Positions 30,100-41,206 of a DNA stretch of 64,000 nucleotides are shown piece by piece (position 1 is the stretch's first letter; each line of letters opens with the position of its first letter). The notes below the pieces were generated by a model, which was not told the DNA's origin, searched no databases, and saw only the letters and a program-made list of their open reading frames with translations. This DNA comes from Lingula anatina (lineage: Eukaryota; Brachiopoda; Lingulata; Lingulida; Lingulidae), in the NCBI RefSeq assembly GCF_001039355.2, contig NW_019775968.1, positions 125,589 through 189,588 of the forward strand, given 5' to 3'. The position numbers and the translations under genes are program-made.

Positions 30100-33069
30100 A
30101 GTGATGGACGTTTCTAGCCACTCCAAAATGACTAAGAAACTGGCGAAGTAATGGACCTGGCACAGAGCAGTATAAACTGGATTTAAGACATCATGTATGT
30201 AATTATCGCCTTACCTTTTCGGTGAAACCTTTACATTTACACTTTCAATCATTAACAGTTTGCATGTAGCTAATTAACACACATAGAAACTGCAAGTCTT
30301 CAAAATGGTTGAATAAGTTTAATTCAGTGGAAAGGGATCCAAAAAATATTTTTTCATTTTAATACTTATCATTCAACAGCTTTTGCATTTTCCATCTATT
30401 TTATCTCAGCTGCTTATGATAAGTGTTTAAATCAACAATTAATTCTTGTAAAATATAAATGGTTAAAGTCATGAATAATCAACAGATATACACCAAATGC
30501 ATGTTTTCAAAGATGCCAGTGTGTTATTGTGATGTTATACATGTTGATATTATTTTAACCAAATTTAAAAGAAAATGATTAAAAAAAAAAACAAAAAAAC
30601 ACCAGACTAAGATATGGGTCCCGTGGCAATCTTCCTTCTACAATTTAAGTGTGAATTACTAATAACTATGAAAACAGGAACTCACAAACAATATTACAAT
30701 CACCATTTACCGAATCTGTATTAATTATTACTTTCAACCTTAAAACATTTAAGTCAACTATAAAACAATCTAAAATAAAATTGAATAGTGTAAATGGTAT
30801 GGCAACTCCTGAGAACATCTTCAGTTATAATATAATGGCAGTGTTCCAAAACCACAATACATATTAAATACAGGCTTGCTTAAATCTTAAACGGAAAGGA
30901 AGTATTATCAAGTGTTGCACCTGCTCAGCAAAGCTGTAAATTTTATTTTGCAGCATCACAATTTCATTACCACAAATCAATAATAATTGCATGTATATTT
31001 TTAACATATGTAATATTCGTCATTTGCCTCTAAACTTCGCTAAACATTATTAAAATATTACCACACACATTTATGATAATTGTATGAATATTTGTAGCAA
31101 GTAAATTTTGCCATTGGGATGGGAGGGGGTCTTAAGAATAAAAAAATTGGGCCACAATTTCCTCAGCAATTATGAAGGCGTACCAGTAGATAAGGCCATT
31201 GATGGCACAGAAATGGGAAAACAATTGTCTAGTTTTGCTTGTTATATGTATTTATATAAAATTTGAGTCTCAATTCTCNTTTGCAACGGGGATGGGAGGG
31301 GGTCTTAAGAATAAAAAATTTGGGCCACAATTTCCTCAGCAATTATGAAGGAGTACCAGTAGATAAGGCCATTGATGGCACAGAAATGGGAAAACTCTTG
31401 CTTTTGTCTAGTTTTGCTTGTTATATGTATTTATATAAAATTTGAGCCTCAATTCTCTCAGCAAATATGCCAAGGGAAATGGGGGCGGGGGACTTAAGAA
31501 TAAAAAAATTAGGCCTCAATTCCCACAGCAAAAATAAAAGAGTGCCAGTAGATAAGGACAATGGCACAGGGATGGAAAAATTTGGTTTTTTTTTCTGGTT
31601 TTACATATACATATTTACATAATGTACCCCTTCATTAACATTAAGAGGTGTTGGGTTCTTAAATCTACGGCGGGATTTATTTACGTAAGATAGTTACTTC
31701 TCTAATTTGACTCAGTAAAGTATAGGTAACGGCTCGAGTTATCCCTGGGGCTCCGTAACTCAAAAGCATCGCGTATTGCGAACGGCGATATAACATAGAG
31801 GCTACAGTGTATTACATGGGGCGAGTATGGGCGAGTTATGGAATCGAGACGCTTGCGCTCGGTCGCAATGCGCGCTGCTTTCGAATTATGGGGCCGGGAG
31901 AGCAAAGTAACGCAGCACCACAGCTTTGTATCCAAAAACCAAAATTCAACTCATTACCTGAACATTGGCTAGTTTTATGGAAGAAATTGGAGTGACAGAA
32001 ATAGGGACGAGATTGTAAAAGTTTAAGTGAGAGGCGAAAGAGGATAATTTCTACTAATTATTAAACGAGCATACATGCGAGTTCATTTAAATTTATTTGC
32101 AAGTCTCGCTTTTTTTAGCGATGTGTACACGACCACTTTTTTTACAAAAAAAGAAAGAAAATTATAGAATATTTTTTATTCAACTTACAATTTTGAATAT
32201 TTACAGTTTATTTAAAAAGGACTAATAATCAGTAATGAACTACGTAAACGCAATGAATTAATACATAATAGCAGTATTATCAAAAGTTCTAAGATTTTCC
32301 ATTGTCTTCGTCTAGCGTCGGAACGCACACAGTCCGATAATGCAGGTCTTGTGGTCGGAAACTGGTACCAGATGCTCTCGGGCCGTGGGGAAAAACCCGT
32401 CTAAACCCTTCATGGGGAATGCCGGGGAAGTGCCCACGCCCGGATAATTCGGTCCTTATAACATGACGAAATCGGTTTCTATTGGCACGGCGCTGCGTAC
32501 AGTTCAAAAATCGTCCCGTTTTAGACAGCATTGTGTGACGGAATAACCTTTGTCTTGACTAACTATTCTCTATAGATACTATACACAAGGTGAAGCATAC
32601 AAACTTATTAAAGTAATTCTTACAGAAAGAGGTACTGAAGCCAATAAAAAACTAACAAGATACTTATAACAATTAAACAGAATCATTTTAACTTTATCTT
32701 GGAGAAATAAAACATAAATAAAGTTAATAATTTTACAACTGCAAGCATCCTTCAAAACTCGATTATAGTTCTTTTTATGATAAAATGCAAACAGATTCAA
32801 GTAATATGATTATAACGCGGGCATATCAATGATTTCAACTAAACTTTGATATATAATTTGACTTAAAATACCAGGTTTCTAAAATGTAACTTTGCCCCGA
32901 AATCGCAACTACCTGCATGATATAAGAACAGAATAAATGTATGACCGCCCATGCAAATTTCAATCTGATTTTTTTTTTTATCCGGAGAAAAGGTGCATAT
33001 CTGATGAAGTGGATATATTTGTCAAGTATAACACTTGAGAAAATCTGAATGTTAGTAATGTGATCTCTA
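30100..33069. other. gene-poor stretch upstream of the Cys-rich gene
   Basis: Contains the 180-bp repeats, then a CpG-richer island (about 31,720-31,930) and another (about 32,290-32,540). The second is open on the minus strand for 80 codons (32,531 to 32,289), starting MLSKTGRFLNC and ending EDNGKS-stop. It is basic and Arg-rich (ANRNRFRHVIRTE), with no recognised domain and no clear flanking splice sites. It could be a small gene, a first exon or an old insert. The rest is AT-rich with nothing recognised. Confidence 0.4.
31100..31600. repeat. about 180-bp tandem repeat, three diverged units, interrupted by one N
   Basis: Units begin near 31,115, 31,288 and 31,470, each with GGGGGTCTTAAGAATAAAAA, a CAATTTCCTCAGCAA-like block and CCAGTAGATAAGG. 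The N at 31,279 sits at the junction of the first two, which are almost identical; the third is more diverged. The first two may be one locus assembled twice; the third argues for a genuine tandem array. Confidence 0.75.
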
Positions 33070-33224
33070 TCTTGAGAGATGACAGCATCTCTCAAGAAGA
33101 GCAGACTGTGCAAAATTATAATGAAATATTTTCTCACACGTAAAATATTTCATTACAGATTTTGCACAATCTATCAATGTAAAATCTCTTCATGTAAAAG
33201 CGTTTACATGAAGTCAGATTTTAC
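33070..33224. other. three consecutive hairpins
   Basis: Hairpin 1 (33,070-33,097): perfect 12-bp stem TCTTGAGAGATG with a 4-base loop. Hairpin 2 (33,108-33,167): about 24-bp stem starting GTGCAAAAT with a small bulge. Hairpin 3 (33,179-33,224): stem built from GTAAAATCT and CTTCATGTAAA around a 4-base AGCG loop. The three are separated by only 10-11 bp. Spacing and stem quality exceed what the surrounding AT-rich DNA shows. They may be structured RNA, a nested-palindrome element or foldback debris. Confidence 0.6.
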
Positions 33225-33806
33225 AAAGATGTGAGGGTTTTTTAGTAAGGTTAGTGTGCAGGTTAAGACCTCCTCAAATGCCATACTGACAAACAACTCC
33301 ACATCATCAAAAGCACAAATTTGAAAAATAACCATCTCAGATTGAAACAAAACACAGACGACCACAAGTGGTGGGAATTTTTTTGTGAGCAAAAAACTAT
33401 CTGCATTCAGAATGTAGATAAAGCAACTCTATATTCAATTTTAATCATCAATATAATAATTATAGCAACTGTAGAGGTAGACTTTTCATACAGAAGCACA
33501 TATCTTATTCAGTTGATCTTGTATGGAATGAAGAATCATCTTGAACCTCAGTTTTCTCTTCAGCTATTGAAGTAAAATGGTTTCACTGCATAAGGCACAC
33601 TATTCTGACCTATGAACCCCAAATATTCTCAGCATTCAAAAGACTGATACATAATTAGACTGTATTCCCACTACATTCGATACTGTATATTGCTCTCCAT
33701 TACCATTCCACATTCTTTATATTTGTTTGCAGAACAAGCCGTGTCCTTCAAAACCAAGACTCCTAGGATGTCCGATCATCGATGAAAGTGGCCTCATGGC
33801 TCCTTG

Positions 33807-36800
33807 CTAACGCTGTGCATAGTGTTTCACATCTTGGACATTTAGTCTTGGGTCGACGTTATCTGACATCATGCAGGCGTAATTATTGGAAAACTCCCAA
33901 TTCGTAGCCTACAAATGAAATCCAACGTTTACTCAAAAGTATGAAAAGCTATATCGAAAGCTTGCAGTAACTGCAACGAAGAGCGTATATCACTGGTATT
34001 TACACACCGTTAACATTAATGAAAAGCTTGGTTCTTAAAATGATCAGAGCGTTATTTCCAAATGTACAGCTTCCTTTATTGAAAGATATACATTAAATTT
34101 TTAGAGTAAGTAGACAGCAAACATTTGACAAAAAAGAAAAAAGATGTTGCTATATTGAATATTCTAATGTTAGCCTACATGTTAAATTGTTGTCTGTCTG
34201 TGCTACTTCTAATTCTACTGTTTGTTTACATAAGATATAGTTTTTGATCACTGTCAATAATAAGAAACGCCATAATACACCAATAATAATACAGGGTACT
34301 TAAAAAAATTCAGAACCACTTTTCTTAAGTTGTTGATCCCCAATAACTTACAAAGTTATCTGTGAAAAGATTCCTCGATCCTCAAGAAGCGTTTCATCTG
34401 GAGGTTTGGTGGTTGCAATCGTCGTTTTTAGAATCCACCACTTTAGGTAGCCTGCAAATTTAAATTATTACTTCAAAATGTAATAAAAGTCAACCATTTG
34501 TATATGAAATGTGTTTTTAAAGTTTCAGCAGTTTGATGGGAAATAAATATCAAAAGCACTTTTGTCACAAACTTTGAAAAAACATTCACGAGAAACATTT
34601 TGACATGCCACTGGCGATCTTCAGACTTAATGTCACAATAGGGTATTGCAAAAATTAGTTTTAACGAAGGAAAAGAAACACTATAACAGCATTTAAATCA
34701 CTCTACTCAAAGATAGGTATAAGTAAAGCCTGGACAATCTAGATCCAGCGGGAGGAGTGTACTAGTATTCCATCAAGTGTTTAATTTGTGAAAGATTTAT
34801 ATAGGAGAGACAAAGAGAAAGTTGAACGTTAGAGTTAAAGAACACGGGAAGGAATAAGAAAGGGTCCCCGAAGAGGGAAAAATACACTACACCCCAAGGT
34901 AGCTTTCTGCTACAACGAACCATCACAAAAAACATTGATTGGGAGAGTGCCAAGATTCTACATGTACAAAAAGAAAGTGACTGGAGAACAAGAGGCGTAA
35001 AGGGAGGCATATAAACCAGGAAAATGCCTAATAATCTGCACAATATAGAGAGATGGAAATAGACACTCACTTGTACGATGGCCTTTTATTACCACAATCA
35101 CAGCACTGGAGGTGGGGATGGTAGCTGCTAGTATACAATTTCTGGACCAGTAACAACGCCCCGGAGTCACATTGGTGGTGGTGGGTGTTGGGGGCGGTAG
35201 CTCCAAGTAATCTGGACCAGTAACCACGCCCCGGAGTCACATTGGTGGTGGTGGGGGCGGTAGCTCCAAGTAATCTGGACCAGTGACCACGCCCGGAGTC
35301 ACATTGGTGGTGGTGGGTGTTGGGGGCGGTAGCTCCAANNNNNNNNNNNNNNNNNNNNNNNNNNNNNNNNNNNNNNNNNNNNNNNNNNNNNNNNNNNNNN
35401 NNNNNNNNNNNNNNNNNNNNNNNNNNNNNNNNNNNNNNNNNNNNNNNNNNNNNNNNNNNNNNNNNNNNNNNNNNNNNNNNNNNNNNNNNNNNNNNNNNNN
35501 NNNNNNNNNNNNNNNNNNNNNNNNNNNNNNNNNNNNNNNNNNNNNNNNNNNNNNNNNNNNNNNNNNNNNNNNNNNNNNNNNNNNNNNNNNNNNNNNNNNN
35601 NNNNNNNNNNNNNNNNNNNNNNNNNNNNNNNNNNNNNNNNCCCGAAGAGGGAAAAATACACTACACCCCAAGGTAGCTTTCTGCTACAACGAACCATCAC
35701 AAAAAACATTGATTGGGAGAGTGCCAAGATTCTACATGTACAAAAAGAAAGTGACTGGAGAACAAGAGGCGTAAAGGGAGGCATATAAACCAGGAAAATG
35801 CCTAATAATCTGCACAATATAGAGAGATGGAAATAGACACTCACTTGTACGATGGCCTTTTATTACCACAATCACAGCACTGGAGGTGGGGATGGTAGCT
35901 GCTAGTATACAATTTCTGGACCAGTAACAACGCCCCGGAGTCACATTGTTGGTGGTGGGTGGTGGGGGCGGTAGCTCCAAGTAATCTGGACCAGTGACCA
36001 CGCCCGGAGTCACATTGGTGGTGGTGGGTGTTGGGGGCGGTAGCTCCAAATAATCTGGACCAGTAACCACGCCCCGGAGTCACATTGGTGGTGGTGGGTG
36101 TTGGGGGCGGTAGCTCCAAGTAATCTGGACCAGTGACAACGTCCTGCAGCATATTGAGAATGATGGGGATCTGAAAGTTGATGAATGGCATGTCAAAATA
36201 TTTTGTATGAGTGATAAGGTTTTTCCACATTTATGACAAATTAAAAGAGCTTTTTACCTGTGAAATATGAGCACTGAATTTGCTAGAGTAAATTGTAAAT
36301 AAAAAACAAATGCCTGCACTGAGTAACAGGTCCCAAACATTTACTTAAAACAATTTTGTCTAAGACCTTGCACAAAATGCTCAGTTTGTTGGAGTTGCAC
36401 TGATTAAAGATTTGTATTATCTATACAATGAATGACAATCTAGTTCATTTACCCTTATCCTGTCCCATAACTTACCTTGAATTCTCTCTAATCACAACTA
36501 GGAAAGGGCTCTTGAAACACCATATGATATAGCTGACATGGCGTTCTCCATTTTAACCTCGTTAACCTTGTTAAAATGGACCGTCATCAGGACAGGCGCT
36601 CGCCAATGCTATCTGCCTCAACTACAAAATAAAAAATAGTCATAAGTTTCCCTCTTTACTTCTCCCACCCAAATCCAATCTACTAACCATAAATATCTTA
36701 ATCCCAGGAGTGGGTCATGGGTAAGAGGCATTGCCTTGTGAATGTGAGCTGTCAAAGTAATGTCGTTAACGGTTTTTATTTTTTCAAGGTATGAAAAATC

Positions 36801-37027
36801 ACTTAAGTGTTTTGTTTTCCCCCAAAAACATGAGTAATATGTACCTTTTAAGGCTTGATAGGTTTCCATCTCTGTGAAACGCCATATGCTTCTGATGCTC
36901 CCCCATGCAGCCCCCTGACATACAGACCATGGCAGGACTCAACCATGCTCCAAGAATAGAATGTGCCCCTCTTCTTGCACCTCTTTCAAAAAAGCGGGAC
37001 TTTATCAGGAATTGCCCTAATTGAGTT
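33807..37027 (-). CDS. exon-like pieces of an unrecognised gene (fragmented, crosses gap)
   Basis: Minus-strand blocks with good splice borders: 36845-37027 (61 codons, containing FFERGARRGAHSILGAWL and HKMAFHRDGNL-like MAFHRDGNLSS), 36476-36532, a block from 36170 downward beginning IPIILNMLQDVV, a segment ending at donor 35,0xx (and its copy near 35,842) reading CYWSRNCILAATIP, 34352-34451 (YLKWWILKTTIATTKPP), and a last block 33807-33908 with a stop. From the IPIIL block onward the phases can be chained to a stop, but the link from 36476-36532 into it breaks frame. About 70-bp tandem repeats inside the IPIIL block shift frame with each unit. It could be a real gene damaged by misassembly, or a decaying one. 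No family was recognised. Confidence 0.3.
34866..36130. repeat. duplicated block with about 70-bp tandem units flanking a 302-bp gap
   Basis: Sequence starting CCCGAAGAGGGAAAAATAC at 34,866 restarts at 35,641, directly after the gap, and both copies run into the same tandem array. Its units carry TCTGGACCAG, then GGAGTCACATTGGTGGTGG and GGCGGTAGCTCCAA. Unit starts include 35,141, 35,211 and 35,274, and after the gap 35,915, 35,985, 36,054 and 36,124 (period 63-70). The gap was probably placed between two reads of the same array. Confidence 0.85.
35339..35640. other. assembly gap (302 N)
   Basis: Run of unknown bases. Reading frames drawn across it are meaningless. Confidence 0.99.
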
Positions 37028-37399
37028 CTGTAAATATAAAGGAAAATTTGATTAGTTTTCAAAAATTGTATATCAAAAGCAGTCTGCAGCCAGAAAAATT
37101 GGTGGAATCGGTAGATTTCCAGAATGTGTCAATTTGGTGACACGGCTGTTAGATTTTTTCTATAAGTATGAAAAAGAGCTTATTTTAAATTTAACTGTTA
37201 CATCATGATTCGAGAAAAATGTCAAGGTCTTGTTAATACAAATATTAATGCAATCCAGTCTAGTCCTATTGAACTTTGTATGCGAACCAGTTAATCAAGA
37301 TACAGACATCTATATCTAGTTTTTAGGAAAGAAGGTGGTCTGAATGGCCAGTAAGGTGAAAAGTTTATGGCACTGCTGAAAAATTCATTTTAGTGTATN

Positions 37400-38306
37400 G
37401 ATGATTCCTCGTGGGGAGAAGCGAAGATTTTAGCTGGCCAGCTAAGAGAAACGCCGAATCCACCGTCTAGACGTCTGCGTGTGCAAGGAACGATATGTCG
37501 AAGAGCGATGCGTTGACGTAGGATGAGTAGAAGATTCGGAGAAATGGGAGTCGACTCCCGTGTCCTTTGTGCTTGATACAGGGCGCAGCACATGGCATCC
37601 TTCCTGTTGCTCTAGATCTGTCCGCTGTTGAGTGAACGCACTTTTAAAATTTTGCGCTTTTATACCTTTGTTGACGTATAGTCACATGATGGCGTTCTTG
37701 TTGTCACCAATGGTCAACTTGTTCAAAGGGGATGGCCTTTGATAGTGATACGCAAATTTGGTAATAATATCTTATCAACATACATATATTTTTTTATATT
37801 TTATATTTTGATTATTCTGCCTATCAATTTTTTTTATAATAAAAATATTAAGTTCAAAGCAATGTCTGTGAAATGTGCAGGCAAACTTGATGAAAATTTC
37901 TGAGCAACATACCTTCTACCTAAATTTTTTATTGGTACGATGTCCGTTAAGCTGGTAGCTGTGAACTTCTCGCAGGCTACTTTAGTGTGCGTGTATTTGA
38001 ACACTGATCCAAAATGTGGATAATGTAATTTGGCGTAGGGTGACTGCATTTTTTAGGCAGCCTGAGGGAGTATGGTTGTTCTGATTGTAGTGAATTGTAG
38101 AGAGACAATTGAAAGTACACTAAACTTAGCATGTGCAGTCACCCAAGTACTCTGAGACACATTTTGTAATCAGCTGACTTGTTATTCTGAAAAATGAAAA
38201 AACAAATTATATTGATTTACAAAACTGGAAGATAGAAGCAGTGGATCATATTACTTATGCCAGGCAGAAGAAACGACTGAATGTATATTTTTATATTCAA
38301 AACGTC
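37400..38306 (-). repeat. duplicated unit A, copy 1 (partial)
   Basis: Begins just after an N in the Arg-rich frame and ends at the N at 38,307. It carries the core promoter (TATAAAA on minus at 37,658-37,664), the start of the Arg-rich frame (ATG 37,593) and an upstream exon-like block (about 37,910-38,060). In that block GCT GCC is followed by TAA, where copies 3 and 4 have TCA. It is offset by 1,002 bp from copy 2 and nearly identical to it. Confidence 0.85.
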
Positions 38307-38315
38307 NAATATATT

Positions 38316-38349
38316 CGTAGTGTCATTGCATATATGCAATGACACTACG
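38316..38349. repeat. 34-bp perfect palindrome at a copy junction
   Basis: CGTAGTGTCATTGCATAT is followed directly by its reverse complement, 9 bp after the N at 38,307. The right half belongs to the Arg-rich frame of unit A copy 2, so the left half is an inverted piece of it. This is typical of a foldback join. Confidence 0.9.
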
Positions 38350-40525
38350 ACTCCAGCCCACGACAGCAAAAAGGTGAAGTATCCTGCGAAGATGACCGAG
38401 CGACGATTCCTCGTGGGGAGAAGCGAAGATTTTAGCTGGCCAGCTAAGAGAAACGCCGAATCCACCGTCTAGACGTCTGCGTGTGCAAGGAACAATATGT
38501 CGAAGAGCGATGCGTTGACGTAGGATGAGTAGAAGATTCGGAGAAATGGGAGTCGACTCCCATGTCCTTTGTGCTTGATACAGGGCGCAGCACATGGCAT
38601 CCTTCCTGTTGCTCTAGATCTGTCCGCTGTTGAGTGAACGCACTTTTAAAATTTTGCGCTTTTATACCTTTGTTGACGTATAGTCACATGATGGCGTTCT
38701 TGTTGTCACCAATGGTCAACTTGTTCAAAGGGGATGGCCTTTGATAGTGATACGCAAATTTGGTAATAATATCTTATCAACATATATATATATTTTTTAT
38801 ATTTTATATTTTGATTATTCTGCCTATCAATTTTTTTATAATAAGAATAATAAGTTCAAAGCAATGTCTGTGAAATGTGCAGGCAAACTTGATGAAAATT
38901 TCTGAGCAACATACCTTCTCCCTAAAATTTTTATAGGTACGATGTCCGTTAAGCTGGTAGCTGTGAACTTCTCGCAGGCTATTTTAGTGTGCGTGTATTT
39001 GAACACTGATCCAAAATGTGGATAATGTAATTTGGCGTAGGGTGACTGCATTTTTTAGGCAGCCTGAGGGAGTATGGTTGTTCTGATTGTAGTGAATTGT
39101 AGAGAGACAAATGAAAGTACACTAAACTTAGCGTGTGCAGTCACCCAAGTACTCTGAGACACATTTTGTAATCAGCTGACTTGTTATTCTGAAAAATGAA
39201 AAAACAAATTATATTGATTTACAAAACTGGAAGATAGAAGCAGTGGATCATATTACTTATGCCAGGCAGAAGAAACGACTGAATGTACATTTTTATATTC
39301 AAAACGTCTACTGATTTAGGTAATAATTAATAGCCTGGAAGATAGCAGCAGTGGATCATATTACTAATGCAAGGCAGAAGAAACGAGTGAATGTATATGT
39401 CTATATTCAAAATGTCTACTGATTTAGGTAATAATTAACAAGAGACGTCTCCCTTCATGGCGTCGGGTTATCAGTACTCCCACACCAGTAACATGAGTTA
39501 TGAGTTGAACAGAAACAGAAAAAAGATTTTTTATAAAGATAATACAAGTATATGTGTAGGCCCATTTATCTTTTTTTATATTACTAAACGTAAGAATTGT
39601 TTGTCCAAGTGAAACTTTACTTAAATCAGCCTACTTCTATGATCTGACGTTTTAACGTCTCCGAAAATAACTAGAACTTTTTGAATAACGCAATAATACG
39701 GCCACCTTCGAGGTGTCGCCCGGTTTTTAAAAATTGGAAAAAGAAACTTTTCGGGGCGTCTTTTGTCGCGGGTCATTATTTTCAGTTGTTTGATGTTTTT
39801 TTTTGTAATATTTTAGGCATTAATAGAATCTTTAATTCAGTTACATCCACGATTAGCTAGACGATATGGTGACAGGGAAAAGTCAAATTTTTTAAACGGC
39901 AAAAACTGCATTCTCTTAGAAAGTAATTAGCAAACATTCATTACTAGGCACTGTGAAAAATTCAACCGAAGTTGAAGACAAAATTTGTCAAAAATAAACG
40001 TGCATGTCGTAATACCTATTTAAAGCAGTCTAATTTTTGTTAGTATTAAAAACGTGTAAATATTATCCATATGGGATATTTTTAAAGCCTTCGTTATTTA
40101 AAATATTTTAACTTCCCATACTTTGAGGCATGCATGAGTCGGAAAATGTTTGCATAATTACACACAAAAAAAAACTAGATTTATCTCTTTATGTGACCAC
40201 AGTTTACTCATGTGCCTTACATCATTCCCTTAAACCCTTTCCCAATATCGATTTCAGATATTTTTGACACATTTTGTCCTCATCTGAATCACGTGAACGT
40301 TATCAAGTGTCATGGACGTACATTACAAAAACATTTAGGTCTTGGAACGTGATTTGATGACCTTTTTTAAACGCATATACAATTATGAATTTATAATTAA
40401 GTTATTTAATATCAAATTATAAGTTCTGACCGAGTTTTAAATTTTATTTTAGGAGGGGTAAAAAAAAAACACCCCCTCTAATATACATGTAGTATGTTAT
40501 AGATATGGTACTGTTAGGCTTATGA
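38323..40525 (-). repeat. duplicated unit A, copy 2
   Basis: Contains the Arg-rich frame (ATG at 38,595, minus), TATAAAA at 38,660-38,666, the upstream exon-like block ending at donor GTATGTTGC near 38,910 (also with the early TAA), short tandem stretches around 39,300-39,430 that repeat GCAGTGGATCATATTACT, and an AT-rich tail to 40,525. It starts within a 34-bp perfect palindrome that looks like an inverted join. Confidence 0.85.
38660..38695 (-). promoter_or_regulatory. TATA/CRE-like core promoter of unit A (copy 2; repeats in all four)
   Basis: On the minus strand ACGTCA is followed by CAAAGG-type spacing and TATAAAAGCGC. A TTCACTCA initiator-like site lies at the right distance downstream (about 30 bp). 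Equivalent TATA sites are 37,658-37,664, 41,271-41,277 and 44,977-44,983. Sequence is conserved across the four copies, apart from one base between the CRE and TATA in copy 3. Confidence 0.45.
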
Positions 40526-40584
40526 NGATTAGATTTCTTTCATTTCTCAAACTCCCCTTCAAAAAAGAAAAAAAGATTACATAC

Positions 40585-40909
40585 CTTAAGGAGTGTAGTC
40601 GAAGTCCCACAGGTGGCGCCCATCATCTTCTATGTCCTGCAAACAGAAATAAAAACGAGATTAGATTTCTTTCAATTCTCAAACCCCCCTTCCAAAAAGA
40701 AAAAAGATTACATACCTTAAGGAGTGAAGTCGAAGTCCCACAGGTGGCACCCATCATCTTCTTTGTCCTGTAAACAGAAATAAAAACGAGATTAGATTTC
40801 TTTCATTTCTCAAACTTCCCATCCAAAAAGAAAAAAGATTACATACCTTAAGGAGTGAAGTCGAAGTCCCACAGGTGGCGCCCATCAGTTTGCAGTCTGC
40901 TTCCTGGAC
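40585..40909 (-). repeat. tandem mini-exon cassette, three units of about 130 bp
   Basis: Minus strand: each unit has a pyrimidine-rich acceptor ending TTTACAG, TTTGCAG or ATTACAG, then 52, 52 or 63 bp, then CTTAAG and a GTATGTAATC donor. The common reading is DGRHLWDFD(Y/F)TP followed at once by TAA. Exon-like spans: 40585-40636, 40716-40767, 40847-40909; a further copy lies at about 44,573-44,634. Whether they are ever spliced is unknown. Confidence 0.5.
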
Positions 40910-41206
40910 CTGTAATAAAAAAGAAACCTGGAAAGCATGGGAATATGCAATGACACTACGACTCCAGCCCACGACAGCAAAAAGGTGAAGTATCCTGCGA
41001 AGATGGCCGAGCGACGATTCCTCGTGGGGAGAAGCGAAGATTTTAGCTGGCCAGCTAAGAGAAACGCCGAATCCACCGTCTAGACGTCTGCGTGTGCAAG
41101 GAACAATATGTCGAAGAGCGATGCGTTGGCGTAGGATGAGGAGAAGATTCGGAGAAATGGGAGTCGACTCCCGTGTCCTTTGTGCTTGATACAGGGCGCA
41201 GCACAT
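40754..41206 (-). CDS. Arg-rich hypothetical reading frame of unit A (copy 3)
   Basis: 150 codons starting MCCALYQAQRTRESTP, rich in Arg, with LRQRIALRHIVPCTRRRLDG and a hydrophobic stretch (LFAVVGWSRSVIA). The same start and first 65-90 codons recur in unit A copies at 37,593, 38,595 and 44,912. A core promoter lies upstream in every copy: ACGTCA (CRE-like), about 7 bp, TATAAAA, then about 30 bp to a TTCACTCA initiator-like site and about 35 bp to the ATG. An overlapping ATG 4 bp upstream (ATGCCATG) opens a second frame of 44 codons. Splice-like sites inside suggest exon structure instead of one intronless gene. The family was not recognised; it could be a promoter-bearing repeat, not a protein gene. 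Confidence 0.3.
   Translation of the reverse strand: MCCALYQAQRTRESTPISPNLLLILRQRIALRHIVPCTRRRLDGGFGVSLSWPAKIFASPHEESSLGHLRRILHLFAVVGWSRSVIAYSHAFQVSFLLQVQEADCKLMGATCGTSTSLLKVCNLFSFWMGSLRNERNLISFLFLFTGQRR

Noticed and set aside
34762-35070. 102-codon hydrophobic minus frame starting MSVYFHLSILC
   Set aside because: Its start lies in the intron just after a strong donor, and it is duplicated only because of the repeat around the gap.
35237-35844. Long open frames across 35.2-35.8 kb
   Set aside because: They run through 302 unknown bases, so they carry no coding information beyond the flanking repeat.
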